DNA from: JACOWB01 sp964373665
Lineage (GTDB): Archaea > Aenigmatarchaeota > Aenigmatarchaeia > CG10238-14 > SCSR01
Assembly: GCA_964373665.1 (NCBI GenBank)
Contig: CAYJVM010000020.1
Location: 1 to 14,753 of the forward strand
Direction of reading: 5' to 3'
DNA: 14,753 bases
The notes below the pieces were generated by a model. It was given only the letters and a program-made list of their open reading frames with translations, was not told the origin of the DNA and did not search any database. Every line of letters starts with the position of its first letter. Position 1 is the stretch's first letter. This document shows positions 1 to 7,136 of the stretch, piece after piece. A program made the position numbers and the translations under genes.

Positions 1-2802
1 AGTAACCTGCCTGAGCCTGGTTAACGATGTTGTTATTGCTTCTGTCAGATCTATGCCATTGGTTGCCTGCCTTAATGGTGAGAATATTCGAGCGGCTGTT
101 TCTGTCAGGTCGATTGCATTGGTTGCCTGCCTTAATGGTGAGAATATTCGAGCGGCTGTTTCTGTGAGGTCTATAGCATTGGCCAACTGACGTGTGAATG
201 ATGCTAATCGTGTAATAGACTCTGTTATTTCCAGCGCTTGGCTGGTCTGCTTTAATCTGGCTAACGTGGCTGTCATGGACTCTGCCAGATCAATGGCATT
301 GGTTGCCTGCCTTAATGGTGAGAATATTCGCGTGGCTGCTTCTGTCAGGTCTATAGCATTTGCCATCAGTCTAACGCGTGTGAAGAGAGTTGAGACTGAC
401 TCTGTTATGTCCAAGGCTTGGGTCAAACTCCTAAATCTGAGCAAGGTAGCGGTGAACTTGTCGTTGATGTCCAGCGCTTGGGTTATTATTTGTTGAGTTG
501 TGGTTATACCGGTCATTCTCAATCCACTTTCTGTGAGGTCTATTGAATCTGTTAAAAGTCTTACTCTGATAAACAGTCTTGTTACCGATTCTGTGAGGTC
601 TATAGCATTTGTCAGAATCCTTACTCTGACGAATAATGCCTGCATGCTGTCGTTGATGTCCAGCGCTTGGCTGGTCTGCTTTAATCTGGCTAACGTGGCT
701 GTCATGGACTCTGTCAAATCTATAGCATTTGTCAGAGACCTTGTGAAGGAGCCTAGTCTTGTTACCGCTTCTGTGAGGTCGATTGCATTTGCCATCAGTC
801 TTACTCTAACAAATAATGTCTGGATGCCATCAGCGATGTCCAGCGCTTGAGTTGCCTGCCTTAATCTGCCTAGTGTGGCTGTCATAGACTCTGTCAGGTC
901 AATGCCATTAGCTAATGTCCGCAATGGATTGAAGACTCTGCTGATTGATTCAGTCAGGTCTATGGCATTTGTTACTAGTCTGACTCTGGTTAAGAGAGCT
1001 TGGATGTTGTCGGTTATATCTAATGTTTGTGTGACTTGTCTTAGTCTAGTTAGGGTAGCTGTGATTGCATCGGTAAGATCCATTCCATTTGTTAGAGCCC
1101 TAGTGAATGAAGTTATTCTTGTTGTCACTTCTGTTAAATCTAGAGATTGAACAACTGAACGGAAGCGACCTATTGTAGTGGTAATAGACTCTGTTATGTC
1201 CAGCGCTTGAGTTACTTGTCTTAGACGATTTATACTGGTGGTTATTGTATCTGTAAGGTCAATAGAATTTGTTATACGTCTCGTGAAAGACACTAAACGT
1301 GTTATAGTTTCTGTCAGGTCTATGGCATTTGTTACTAGTCTCACTCGTGTGAGAATTGCTTGGATGTTGTCGGTTATATCTAATGTTTGTGTTGTCCCTC
1401 TTAAACGAGTTGTGAAAGACGTTATAGTTTCTGTCAGGTCAATTGCATTTGTTACTAATCTTCCAAAAGTCTGAACAACCCCAATAATCCTTAGTCCATT
1501 TTCTGTTAATGTTATTGGAGAAGTTGTTAATCGTAGGAATGATGCTAATCTTGTTATAGCTTCTGTCAGATCCAAGGATTGAGCTACTTGTCTGAAGCGG
1601 CCTAGGCTAGATGTTATTGTTTCGGTGAGGTCGATTGCGTTGGTTACTTGTCTTAGTCTGCCAATTGAAGCTTGTATTACTTCCGTAATATCTACAGCGT
1701 TGGTCAAGCTTCTGGTGAAGGAGGCTAGACGAGTGATAGTTTCGGTGAGGTCGATTGCGTTAGTGACAGCTCTGAAGCGGCCTAGGCTAGATGTTATCGC
1801 ATCTGTTATGTCTAGTGCTTGAGTTGCCTGTCTTAGACGGCGTAATGTGGCTGTGAATGCATCTGTCAGATCTATGGCATTTGCCATCAGTCTTACTCTA
1901 GTGAAGAGAGTTGAGACTGACTCTGTTATGTCCAAGGCTTGGGTCAAACTCCTAAATCTGAGCAAGGTAGCGGTGAACTTGTCGTTGATGTCCAGCGCTT
2001 GGGTTATTATTTGTTGAGTTGTGGTTATACCGGTCATTCTCAATCCACTTTCTGTTAGATCAATGGAGTTTGTCAGGCGTCTGGCGAAGGAAGCAAGTCT
2101 TGTTACCGCTTCTGTGAGGTCGATAGCATTTGCCATCAGTCTCACTCGTCTGAAGAGAGTTGAGACTGACTCTGTTATGTCCAAGGCTTGGGTGACTTGT
2201 CTTAGTCTGGTTAGGATAGCTGTGATTGATTCAGTCAGGTCTATGGCATTGGTTGATGAGCGTACAAAGGCCGTTAAGCGAGATGTAATCTGAGTTACGC
2301 CAAAGAGATTAATTATAGATTTTCTATATACAATTTTATCATCGGATGATGCCGCTAGTGTCAATGAATTTACAGAAACTACAGAAACCTTGTTGCAAAA
2401 CGTATGCCGACCGTTTGTTATATCTGTTTTATTAACACTGCAAGAGCCAGTGTCATTTCGCGATACATTGAAAAAGAGGAAATTTGTCGGAGACGATGTG
2501 GTAACATTTACCGTTACATTATAGTTTGCCAAATTATATTCTAAAAGAGTCACGTTAAGATTATTGAAAGAAAATGTAGAATTGAAAGTAATTGGAGAGT
2601 CAACGCTATAGTTGCTAATCTGTGTTGTATCGCTGTTAACAGTTATGTTCTCGAAAGTAAAAACTTTGCTGAAGGTTATGTTCTGTGAATAATCCTCTAA
2701 TGTTATATGCACCCCGTCCCCTATGGTAAGTTGGGCAATACTAGCTGGTGTAAGAGACATAGCCGTTAGAACGACGGCCAGAATGAAAATATTATTTCTC
2801 AT
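1..2802 (-). CDS. Giant exported 20-residue-repeat surface protein (C-terminus outside window)
   Basis: A single minus-strand frame stays open for 934 codons, from ATG at 2802 to base 1, so the protein is C-terminally incomplete here. Residues 1-23 are a signal peptide (MRNN, a hydrophobic stretch, then PASIA before QL). Residues 24-184 form a non-repetitive, Asn/Thr/Ser-rich, probably beta-rich domain with many N-x-S/T sequons. Residues 185-934 are 37 tandem repeats built around NAIDLTE or QALDITE followed by an Arg-rich end such as TRLRQVT. The start is fixed by the Shine-Dalgarno-like GGGAGG just upstream and by the ATGA overlap with the preceding winged-helix gene. Long Thr/Ser/Asp repeat stalks like this are usual in archaeal surface or adhesion proteins; that role is inferred from the signal peptide and repeats. 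No catalytic domain is seen. A cell-wall or membrane anchor may lie beyond the left edge. Confidence 0.85.
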   Translation of the reverse strand, partial: MRNNIFILAVVLTAMSLTPASIAQLTIGDGVHITLEDYSQNITFSKVFTFENITVNSDTTQISNYSVDSPITFNSTFSFNNLNVTLLEYNLANYNVTVNVTTSSPTNFLFFNVSRNDTGSCSVNKTDITNGRHTFCNKVSVVSVNSLTLAASSDDKIVYRKSIINLFGVTQITSRLTAFVRSSTNAIDLTESITAILTRLRQVTQALDITESVSTLFRRVRLMANAIDLTEAVTRLASFARRLTNSIDLTESGLRMTGITTTQQIITQALDINDKFTATLLRFRSLTQALDITESVSTLFTRVRLMANAIDLTDAFTATLRRLRQATQALDITDAITSSLGRFRAVTNAIDLTETITRLASFTRSLTNAVDITEVIQASIGRLRQVTNAIDLTETITSSLGRFRQVAQSLDLTEAITRLASFLRLTTSPITLTENGLRIIGVVQTFGRLVTNAIDLTETITSFTTRLRGTTQTLDITDNIQAILTRVRLVTNAIDLTETITRLVSFTRRITNSIDLTDTITTSINRLRQVTQALDITESITTTIGRFRSVVQSLDLTEVTTRITSFTRALTNGMDLTDAITATLTRLRQVTQTLDITDNIQALLTRVRLVTNAIDLTESISRVFNPLRTLANGIDLTESMTATLGRLRQATQALDIADGIQTLFVRVRLMANAIDLTEAVTRLGSFTRSLTNAIDLTESMTATLARLKQTSQALDINDSMQALFVRVRILTNAIDLTESVTRLFIRVRLLTDSIDLTESGLRMTGITTTQQIITQALDINDKFTATLLRFRSLTQALDITESVSTLFTRVRLMANAIDLTEAATRIFSPLRQATNAIDLAESMTATLARLKQTSQALEITESITRLASFTRQLANAIDLTETAARIFSPLRQATNAIDLTETAARIFSPLRQATNGIDLTEAITTSLTRLRQVT
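380..534. repeat. 155-bp perfect repeat, copy A
   Basis: This segment is identical to 1901-2055. The copies lie 1,521 bp apart in the same orientation inside the repeat gene. The offset equals 25 repeat units plus the 7 extra codons of two long variant units, so both copies are in the same frame and repeat register. Neighbouring units are much more diverged. That points to a recent block duplication or gene conversion within the array. Confidence 0.9.
1901..2055. repeat. 155-bp perfect repeat, copy B
   Basis: Partner of 380-534. It encodes the long GLRMTG variant unit and the two and a half units after it in the protein. The flanking bases differ from copy A on both sides. Confidence 0.9.
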
Positions 2803-3041
2803 AAGTCCTCCCTGCGGCGTTGTGATTTCAAGTTAGAGGAATGCTTGGCATGATAGTGCAAGGACACTGCACCCAAGTCCCTTCTGGCAACAGCGCCAAG
2901 AGCCTCTAAGAACAGCAAGTATTTCGCAACCGTCTGTCTGTGGAAATTGGTGAGCCTAGCCAACTCCACTATAGCCAGCCCTTCTGGATGGCTTTCTAGA
3001 AGCTTCAATATACTTTGCTTAATTTTTCCTCCTGCCTGCAT
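2799..3041 (-). CDS. Small winged-helix DNA-binding protein
   Basis: The 80-residue protein is almost entirely a winged helix-turn-helix. Residues 7-17 (IKQSILKLLES) form helix 1. ELARLTNFHRQTVAKYLLFLE (about 26-46) looks like the helix-turn-helix, and the following GAVARRDLGAVSLHYHA looks like the wing. It resembles the compact ArsR/MarR-like archaeal regulators, but no specific family was identified. Its stop overlaps the start of the giant repeat gene (ATGA), so the two are very probably co-transcribed and translationally coupled. A role in controlling the surface protein, including autoregulation through the AT-rich palindromic region upstream, is an inference. The basic C-terminal tail (SQRRREDL) is encoded by the DNA that also supplies the next gene's ribosome binding site. 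Confidence 0.75.
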   Translation of the reverse strand: MQAGGKIKQSILKLLESHPEGLAIVELARLTNFHRQTVAKYLLFLEALGAVARRDLGAVSLHYHAKHSSNLKSQRRREDL

Positions 3042-3260
3042 GTTATTAACCCTATATATCGTCTTTAATGGTGAACATCAAAGATGGACTTTAATGTCGA
3101 TATATAATATTTGGTGAATCCCACTTAAAAACAGAAATTCCACTGGAAAATATGTTTTTTTGTATATTGGTTTCTTTAGTCGAGACCTGAATTCGATTCG
3201 TATGCAATTTGGGGTTAGCTTTGAAAGAGTAAATTTACTATAAAATATATAGATGATTAT
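3042..3260. promoter_or_regulatory. Divergent promoter region with a 9-bp inverted repeat
   Basis: This spacer separates the minus-strand winged-helix/repeat-protein unit from the plus-strand serine hydrolase. It contains TATATATCG at 3053-3061 and its exact inverse CGATATATA at 3098-3106. The octamer CTTTAATG appears twice, at 3063-3070 and 3089-3096, 26 bp apart. TATA-like boxes serve both directions: near 3100-3110 for the leftward genes, and TAAATTTA at about 3229-3236, 26-29 bases before the rightward ATG. The symmetric elements are good candidates for binding by the adjacent winged-helix protein, though no binding can be shown from sequence. Confidence 0.45.
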
Positions 3261-4160
3261 ATGAAGAGGTTAAACCTTATCTTGTGCATTGTTTTAGCTT
3301 CCAGCTTGATTGTTAATTTGATGTTTTTCTTTAATTTCAGCCAAAAGCAACTTGCAGAAAAGTATCCTTACCTTTCCAAAAGAATTTTACAAGATAATCA
3401 AAATGACATTCTAATTAATTTTTTATCTCTTAGAACCGACTTGCGTAAATACACAAACCCATTTAACGACTCGTTTGCATTTTATTTCGAATATTTGCCG
3501 ACAGGAAGCTCTATTGGGATAAATGAAAAGGTTGGGTTTGGTTCAGCATCGCTAATTAAAGTCCCAGTTGTAATGTCTTATTTTCATTACAATGAAAGGG
3601 TCGGACTGGAAAATTCTTCAGTTACAATTCAGGAAAATCAGTTGGATAGTGGTTTTGGGGACCTTTGGAAAAGAGGTTCAGGAACAAAGATTAGTTTAGA
3701 AGAAGCGGCAGAATTAGCATTGGTGGAATCGGATAACACTGCTACTCGTGTGTTAATTTCCAATATACCAGAAGAGGATTTTTCTGAAGTTTATGAGGGT
3801 TTGGACATTGATTTGGCGATTGAAAATAACCAAACTATAATTACTGTCAAGCATTATTCATCTATCTTAAAATCTTTGTATTTCTCATCTTTATTGACTA
3901 GAGATAATTCGCAACATATTCTTGAATTGCTGGCGCAAACTAGGTTCAATGATAAATTAGTAGCCGGAGTGCCAAAAGAGGTGCCAGTTGCTCATAAATT
4001 TGGTGTATTGGATGGCCAACTCTTTCAAGATTGTGGGATAGTTTATGTTCCTCAACGCCCATATTTACTTTGTATGATGTCGAATTCTACTGAAGACATG
4101 GCCAGAGAGCGAATGAAAACCGTATCAGCAAAAGTTTATGAATATGTTTCTATGGCTTAA
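3261..4160 (+). CDS. Membrane-anchored serine hydrolase, class A beta-lactamase fold
   Basis: The 299-residue protein has one N-terminal hydrophobic segment (about 5-26), followed by an extracytoplasmic domain with the penicilloyl-serine transferase landmarks. These are SLIK at 97-100 (SxxK, nucleophile Ser97), SDN at 157-159, and HKFG at 245-248 in the KTG position. The surrounding pattern (ASLIKVPV, ALVESDNTATRVL) matches the beta-lactamase2/PBP4*-like group. After SDN there is no ExxLN motif carrying the deacylating Glu of true class A beta-lactamases. I therefore read it as a serine peptidase or esterase-like enzyme, not as demonstrated antibiotic resistance. The substrate is unknown, and archaea generally lack peptidoglycan. 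The gene is visibly more AT-rich than its minus-strand neighbours, which could mean horizontal acquisition. It stands alone between minus-strand genes. Confidence 0.8.
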   Translation: MKRLNLILCIVLASSLIVNLMFFFNFSQKQLAEKYPYLSKRILQDNQNDILINFLSLRTDLRKYTNPFNDSFAFYFEYLPTGSSIGINEKVGFGSASLIKVPVVMSYFHYNERVGLENSSVTIQENQLDSGFGDLWKRGSGTKISLEEAAELALVESDNTATRVLISNIPEEDFSEVYEGLDIDLAIENNQTIITVKHYSSILKSLYFSSLLTRDNSQHILELLAQTRFNDKLVAGVPKEVPVAHKFGVLDGQLFQDCGIVYVPQRPYLLCMMSNSTEDMARERMKTVSAKVYEYVSMA

Positions 4161-4232
4161 GTTTTCTTTTCCAGGCCAGTGTCGCATCGCCATCTTGCAA
4201 CAGCACAAATCTATCTTTTGTCTGAAAAGATT

Positions 4233-5153
4233 TTACGCATTCTCGCCGTACACAGTTAGCCAGCTTCCTATCCCCAGAGTTATAGCTGATACGGCTGCTT
4301 GAGAGTCATTATGAGATGCTATACGTATTGATACTATCTGCGTATTGTTCACTGTCGAAGTGTTGTTTAGGTAGAGGAATGAAAAACTTGTAGTTGTTGG
4401 CGCTGGAGATATTCCCCCAATTGTTCCAAGCATTGGGGATACTATTGCATCACATCTGCCTGTCTTCATTCTCTGACCTGCTGCATTGTTTATGTCGCAC
4501 CTTATTTGCCTTAGATTCTGAGTTCTCAAATTCTCGAAGCTGACATTCGGTGCGTTATTGATAACTACAATTGTCGCATTGACAATTGCTGTTGTTATGT
4601 AGTTTGACCTTGTAGTGTCGTTGTTGAATATTATGCCAATTAAAGCTGTACCGTTCGTTGTGTTGACGAATGCATCCACGACCAGATGTTTCTTTGCCGC
4701 AAAGTTGACTGTCATGTTTGTAGAATTCGAGTTAAGTGTCAGGTTGGCTAATCTTAATAAACCTACACTTCCTCCTCCGGCTCCTGTCTGATCTGCAGAA
4801 CAAGTGACTGTCCCGTCTGGATTAATCGCGGATACCTTATCTGTCCCTGAGCAAGTTATTGGTATCGCTGTCCTATTCTTTCCCTGATATACTGCTGTCC
4901 CATTGATAGTGCCGTTCACATCCAACACTGCGTTTGGGCTGGATGTATTTATACCTACTCCGCCGGTTCTGTTAACTTGGAAGATTATTCGATTGATATT
5001 ATCTTCGATTGAAAAGGGTATGTTCGATTGTGTAGCGCTCATGACAAGCCTGATGAACGTGTTTCGGAGCTCCAAAGCGGCATCTGCAGCTACTGCTAGG
5101 AAAACAAATACTATTGAGAACAAAATAAGGATTCTAATTCCGAGTTTATACAT
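4233..5153 (-). CDS. Exported Asn/Thr-rich protein with a tail-fibre-like motif
   Basis: Residues 1-26 are a signal peptide or membrane anchor (basic MYKLGIR, long hydrophobic run, ADAA). The mature part contains VGINTSSPNAVLDVNGTI at about 66-83. This matches the short G(I)GT-x-SP-x-A-x-LDV-G motif found just before repeats or chaperone domains in many phage tail fibres and bacterial or archaeal surface proteins. The rest is rich in Asn, Thr and Ser with many N-x-S/T sequons and no recognisable enzyme. A glycosylated cell-surface or filament-tip protein is likely. The start at 5153 is supported by GAGG a few bases upstream, with TATA-like runs at about 5165-5190. The gene converges on the serine hydrolase gene with 72 bp between stops. 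No family name is assigned. Confidence 0.7.
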   Translation of the reverse strand: MYKLGIRILILFSIVFVFLAVAADAALELRNTFIRLVMSATQSNIPFSIEDNINRIIFQVNRTGGVGINTSSPNAVLDVNGTINGTAVYQGKNRTAIPITCSGTDKVSAINPDGTVTCSADQTGAGGGSVGLLRLANLTLNSNSTNMTVNFAAKKHLVVDAFVNTTNGTALIGIIFNNDTTRSNYITTAIVNATIVVINNAPNVSFENLRTQNLRQIRCDINNAAGQRMKTGRCDAIVSPMLGTIGGISPAPTTTSFSFLYLNNTSTVNNTQIVSIRIASHNDSQAAVSAITLGIGSWLTVYGENA

Positions 5154-5263
5154 TTTCCTCTAAATATTATATACAACTTCTATACAAATAGCTAAAAGAC
5201 GATGAATATGCCTAGTTTACTTTCGCATTTAAATGAAACACCGTTGGAAATGGCGTTGAACGG

Positions 5264-5578
5264 TTAGTTTGATTCTCTTATTCCGATGCCTTCCGCAATG
5301 TTCACGTAAAATATCCTAGGCTCTGTAGCATTCTCCCTTGTCTGCACAGGTTCCTCAGGCGCTTTGATCACTTCAGCTATAGTAGTCGTGTCTATTTCGG
5401 TTTTCTGAACTGCACCTGGCGAAGATGTTATCTGGGGCCGCTGCAAAGAAGGCTGCTCTGCGTCAGTCTGCTGCTCTGTACTTTGAATGTTCTCAGCATC
5501 CCCAGTCCTGACGACTTCACCCGTACATCCGGCCAGAAAAACTGCTAAAACAATCGCAGATAGAAGAAAATGCCTCAT
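5264..5578 (-). CDS. Small secreted lipoprotein of unknown function
   Basis: The 104-residue protein has a short hydrophobic signal (about 3-16) ending in LAGC. The Cys at residue 18 fits a lipobox, so it is probably a lipid-anchored extracellular protein. The mature part is low-complexity and rich in Glu, Gln, Thr and Pro, with a slightly more hydrophobic end (RIFYVNIAEGIGIRE). No domain is recognised. It may be a linker or a small accessory of the neighbouring surface proteins. A TATA-like TTAAATA box is centred about 26 bases before the ATG, so the transcript is probably leaderless. Confidence 0.6.
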   Translation of the reverse strand: MRHFLLSAIVLAVFLAGCTGEVVRTGDAENIQSTEQQTDAEQPSLQRPQITSSPGAVQKTEIDTTTIAEVIKAPEEPVQTRENATEPRIFYVNIAEGIGIRESN

Positions 5579-5600
5579 GTAAATTAATGCTATTTTCAGA

Positions 5601-5610
5601 TATTTAAGAG
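5601..5610 (-). promoter_or_regulatory. TATA-like box for the lipoprotein gene
   Basis: On the minus strand this reads CTCTTAAATA. Its centre is about 26 bases from the ATG at 5578, which matches archaeal TATA-to-start spacing for a leaderless mRNA. No Shine-Dalgarno sequence precedes that ATG, which agrees with this reading. Confidence 0.45.
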
Positions 5611-5620
5611 AAAAGAATGC

Positions 5621-5731
5621 TCAAGTGACCCAGATGGACCATGTTATGTTTATCTTGTCGTTCTGGTTTAGTGTTGCTGTAGTGAATGTGTTCTGTGCAA
5701 AGAAAACTGTTTCGAAATTACTGAATCTATG
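5621..5731 (-). pseudogene. Remnant of the 3' end of a surface-protein gene
   Basis: On the minus strand this encodes only a C-terminal fragment, ETVFFAQNTFTTATLNQNDK followed by INITWSIWVT and a stop. An in-frame stop lies just upstream (5732-5734) and there is no ATG. It is nearly the same as the end of the intact protein encoded at 7137-7790 (REVFFAQNTFTTATLNQNDK, INITWFIWVV). At DNA level 5627-5692 and 7143-7208 differ at one base. The rest of this copy is gone. The AbiE toxin-antitoxin pair lies between remnant and intact gene. Confidence 0.8.
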
Positions 5732-5734
5732 TTA

Positions 5735-5783
5735 GTTACCTTCTTTGGTAACCTTCATATTTAAAGATAAATCAATATATAAT
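5735..5783 (+). promoter_or_regulatory. Promoter of the abiE pair with palindromic operator candidate
   Basis: GTTACC at 5735-5740 and GGTAAC at 5747-5752 form a perfect 6-bp inverted repeat with a 6-base spacer. It sits directly upstream of a TATA-like box (CATATTTAAAG, about 5756-5766). That box is centred 26 bases before the abiEi ATG, which implies a leaderless transcript. The palindrome overlaps where the transcription factor B element would lie. AbiEi antitoxins are known to repress their own promoters by binding inverted repeats, so this is the natural operator candidate. Confidence 0.5.
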
Positions 5784-5787
5784 CAAT

Positions 5788-6387
5788 ATGCCTGTGATAA
5801 AATACAAGACTGTATTGGAACGCGCACTTAAAAAGCCAGTATTCACGTTGAAAGACCTGCATGACGAAGGGGTTCCTAAAAATTATTCTAAAAAACTTCT
5901 TCACGTACTTGCCAAGTCAGGCAGGATAATCCATATCGAAAGGGGGAAGTACACAAATTTAGACGATCCGACAGCTGTTGCCGCATATATAACCCAGCCG
6001 TGCTACCTTTCCCTCTGGACCGCAATGAGTATAAGGAATCTGACCACACAAATACCATTTGGGATTGAAGTTGTTACTTCAAGGAAAAGATTCAAAAGAA
6101 AGATTGATTTTGAAGGCACGACAATCGTGTTTCATACTGTGAAGCCTAGAATGATGTTCGGTTATGAAAATATTGTCTGGAAAGAAAACATAAGAATACC
6201 CGTCGCGAATCGGGAAAAAATAGTTATTGACTGCATCTATTTAGGCAATATTCCTGAAGAGGAAATCTTACAGATAATAAAAGACTCTGATATTCCTCTC
6301 TTGAAAAGATATGCAAAATTAACTGGAAATGAAAAAATCGTAGACAAATTAAAGAGGTTGATTGCATGCTTACCCAAGGAGAAGTAA
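5788..6387 (+). CDS. abiEi: AbiEi-type antitoxin / transcriptional repressor
   Basis: The 199-residue protein has an N-terminal winged helix (about 10-58: FTLKDLHDEGVPKNYSKKLL, then a GRIIHIERGKY wing). This is followed by the C-terminal antitoxin domain, including the PVANREKIVIDCIYLG stretch characteristic of AbiEi proteins. In studied type IV systems this protein represses the operon and neutralises the nucleotidyltransferase toxin without forming a stable complex with it. It is the first gene of a two-gene operon, and its last 22 bases overlap the start of the toxin gene. A palindrome lies immediately upstream. Its length is usual for the shorter prokaryotic members, and it looks intact. 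Confidence 0.8.
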   Translation: MPVIKYKTVLERALKKPVFTLKDLHDEGVPKNYSKKLLHVLAKSGRIIHIERGKYTNLDDPTAVAAYITQPCYLSLWTAMSIRNLTTQIPFGIEVVTSRKRFKRKIDFEGTTIVFHTVKPRMMFGYENIVWKENIRIPVANREKIVIDCIYLGNIPEEEILQIIKDSDIPLLKRYAKLTGNEKIVDKLKRLIACLPKEK

Positions 6388-7097
6388 AAAGATATGCTCA
6401 CATGCGAAGGTTGAAATTAATTGACCAGATATGGAAAGATTATCTACAGGATTTACTGCTTCATCTACTTTATAGAAAGCTGCCGAAAATGGTGTTTTCC
6501 GGAGGGACATGTATCTGGAAGATGCTGAAAGGTGATAGATTTTCAGAGGATATAGATGCATTCTCATCTACAATACCTGAAGATATCACAGATTTTTTGA
6601 AAAAGGAATTTGCTCTTCTTGGAATAAACTGCAACATATTAAAAAAGAGGAAGACGTCTAACATGCTTTTCCTTAAATTTGCTTTATCATTTCCTGCTCA
6701 TCCCCGAGAAATAATTCTGTCTGTTGAAATTCTTTCTGCTGCGCCAAAAGAAACAGAAAAGACAACGCTTTATTCCCCGTATCCTGACATACCTCCTGTT
6801 GATATGCTTATCCTTTCGGTTCGAGAGATGCTTGCTAACAAGGTGTCTGCACTATACGCTAGAAATAAACCTAGAGATGTTCACGATATATACCTTCTGC
6901 TAAAATTAGGAACTAGCATAGATATGCAACTGATTAGGAAAAAACTACCAAAGTTCAATGTAAAGACATTCCAAAAAAAGATTTTAGAAAAGCGGCTGGT
7001 ATGGAAAAGTCTTGAACCTTTAATTGTAACAAAACTACCTGAGTTTGAAGAAGAAATGGAATTTATCCTATCCTCTTTTAGTAAAGTAATGAAATAA
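6366..7097 (+). CDS. abiEii: AbiEii-type nucleotidyltransferase toxin
   Basis: The 243-residue protein carries the nucleotidyltransferase signature of AbiEii/AbiGii toxins: FSGGT at 44-48, then RFSEDIDAF at 58-66 with the catalytic acidic pair E61/D62/D64. A further acidic residue, E121, lies in the strand LSVEIL. The family motif K159...AR...KPRDVHDIYLL follows at about 159-178. Related toxins transfer nucleotides, in some cases pyrimidines onto tRNA acceptor ends. The target here is not predictable. The start is supported by GAGGTTGAT at 6354-6362 and overlaps the antitoxin stop by 22 bases, so translation is coupled. All key motifs are present, so the toxin is probably active or potentially active. 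Confidence 0.82.
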   Translation: MLTQGEVKRYAHMRRLKLIDQIWKDYLQDLLLHLLYRKLPKMVFSGGTCIWKMLKGDRFSEDIDAFSSTIPEDITDFLKKEFALLGINCNILKKRKTSNMLFLKFALSFPAHPREIILSVEILSAAPKETEKTTLYSPYPDIPPVDMLILSVREMLANKVSALYARNKPRDVHDIYLLLKLGTSIDMQLIRKKLPKFNVKTFQKKILEKRLVWKSLEPLIVTKLPEFEEEMEFILSSFSKVMK

Positions 7098-7136
7098 CTT
7101 GCATCATAATTTGTAATTAAAAATAGAAAGGAACGC

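Larger units (their letters stand above)
1..2250 (-). repeat. Tandem array of 37 coding repeats, 60 nt (20 aa) each
   Basis: Starting at residue 185, an x-[AS]-[IL]-D-[IL]-T-[ED] motif recurs every 20 residues (60 nt), always in frame. Repeats begin either with Asn (NAIDLTE) or Gln (QALDITE). Three units are longer: 23, 24 and 23 residues. In these the normal core is replaced by a GLRMTG- or GLRIIG-containing version, at about 2020-2060, 1470-1510 and 500-540. Adjacent units at 61-120 and 121-180 differ at only three bases, which indicates recent tandem duplication. The array reaches the window edge, so its full copy number is unknown. Confidence 0.9.

Noticed and set aside
1..2250. CRISPR array suggested by regular 60-bp periodicity
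   Set aside because: There are no unique spacers between constant repeats. The whole unit is repeated and drifts at synonymous and conservative positions, always in frame with a protein.
194..2293. Several plus-strand open frames of 65-116 codons across the repeat region
   Set aside because: They are antisense shadows of the in-frame repeat array. The minus strand gives one unbroken 934-codon protein with signal peptide and ribosome binding site.
4903..5163. Plus-strand open frame opposite the tail-fibre-motif protein
   Set aside because: It is antisense to the signal peptide and the G(I)GT-x-SP motif region of a well-supported exported protein and has no ribosome binding site.
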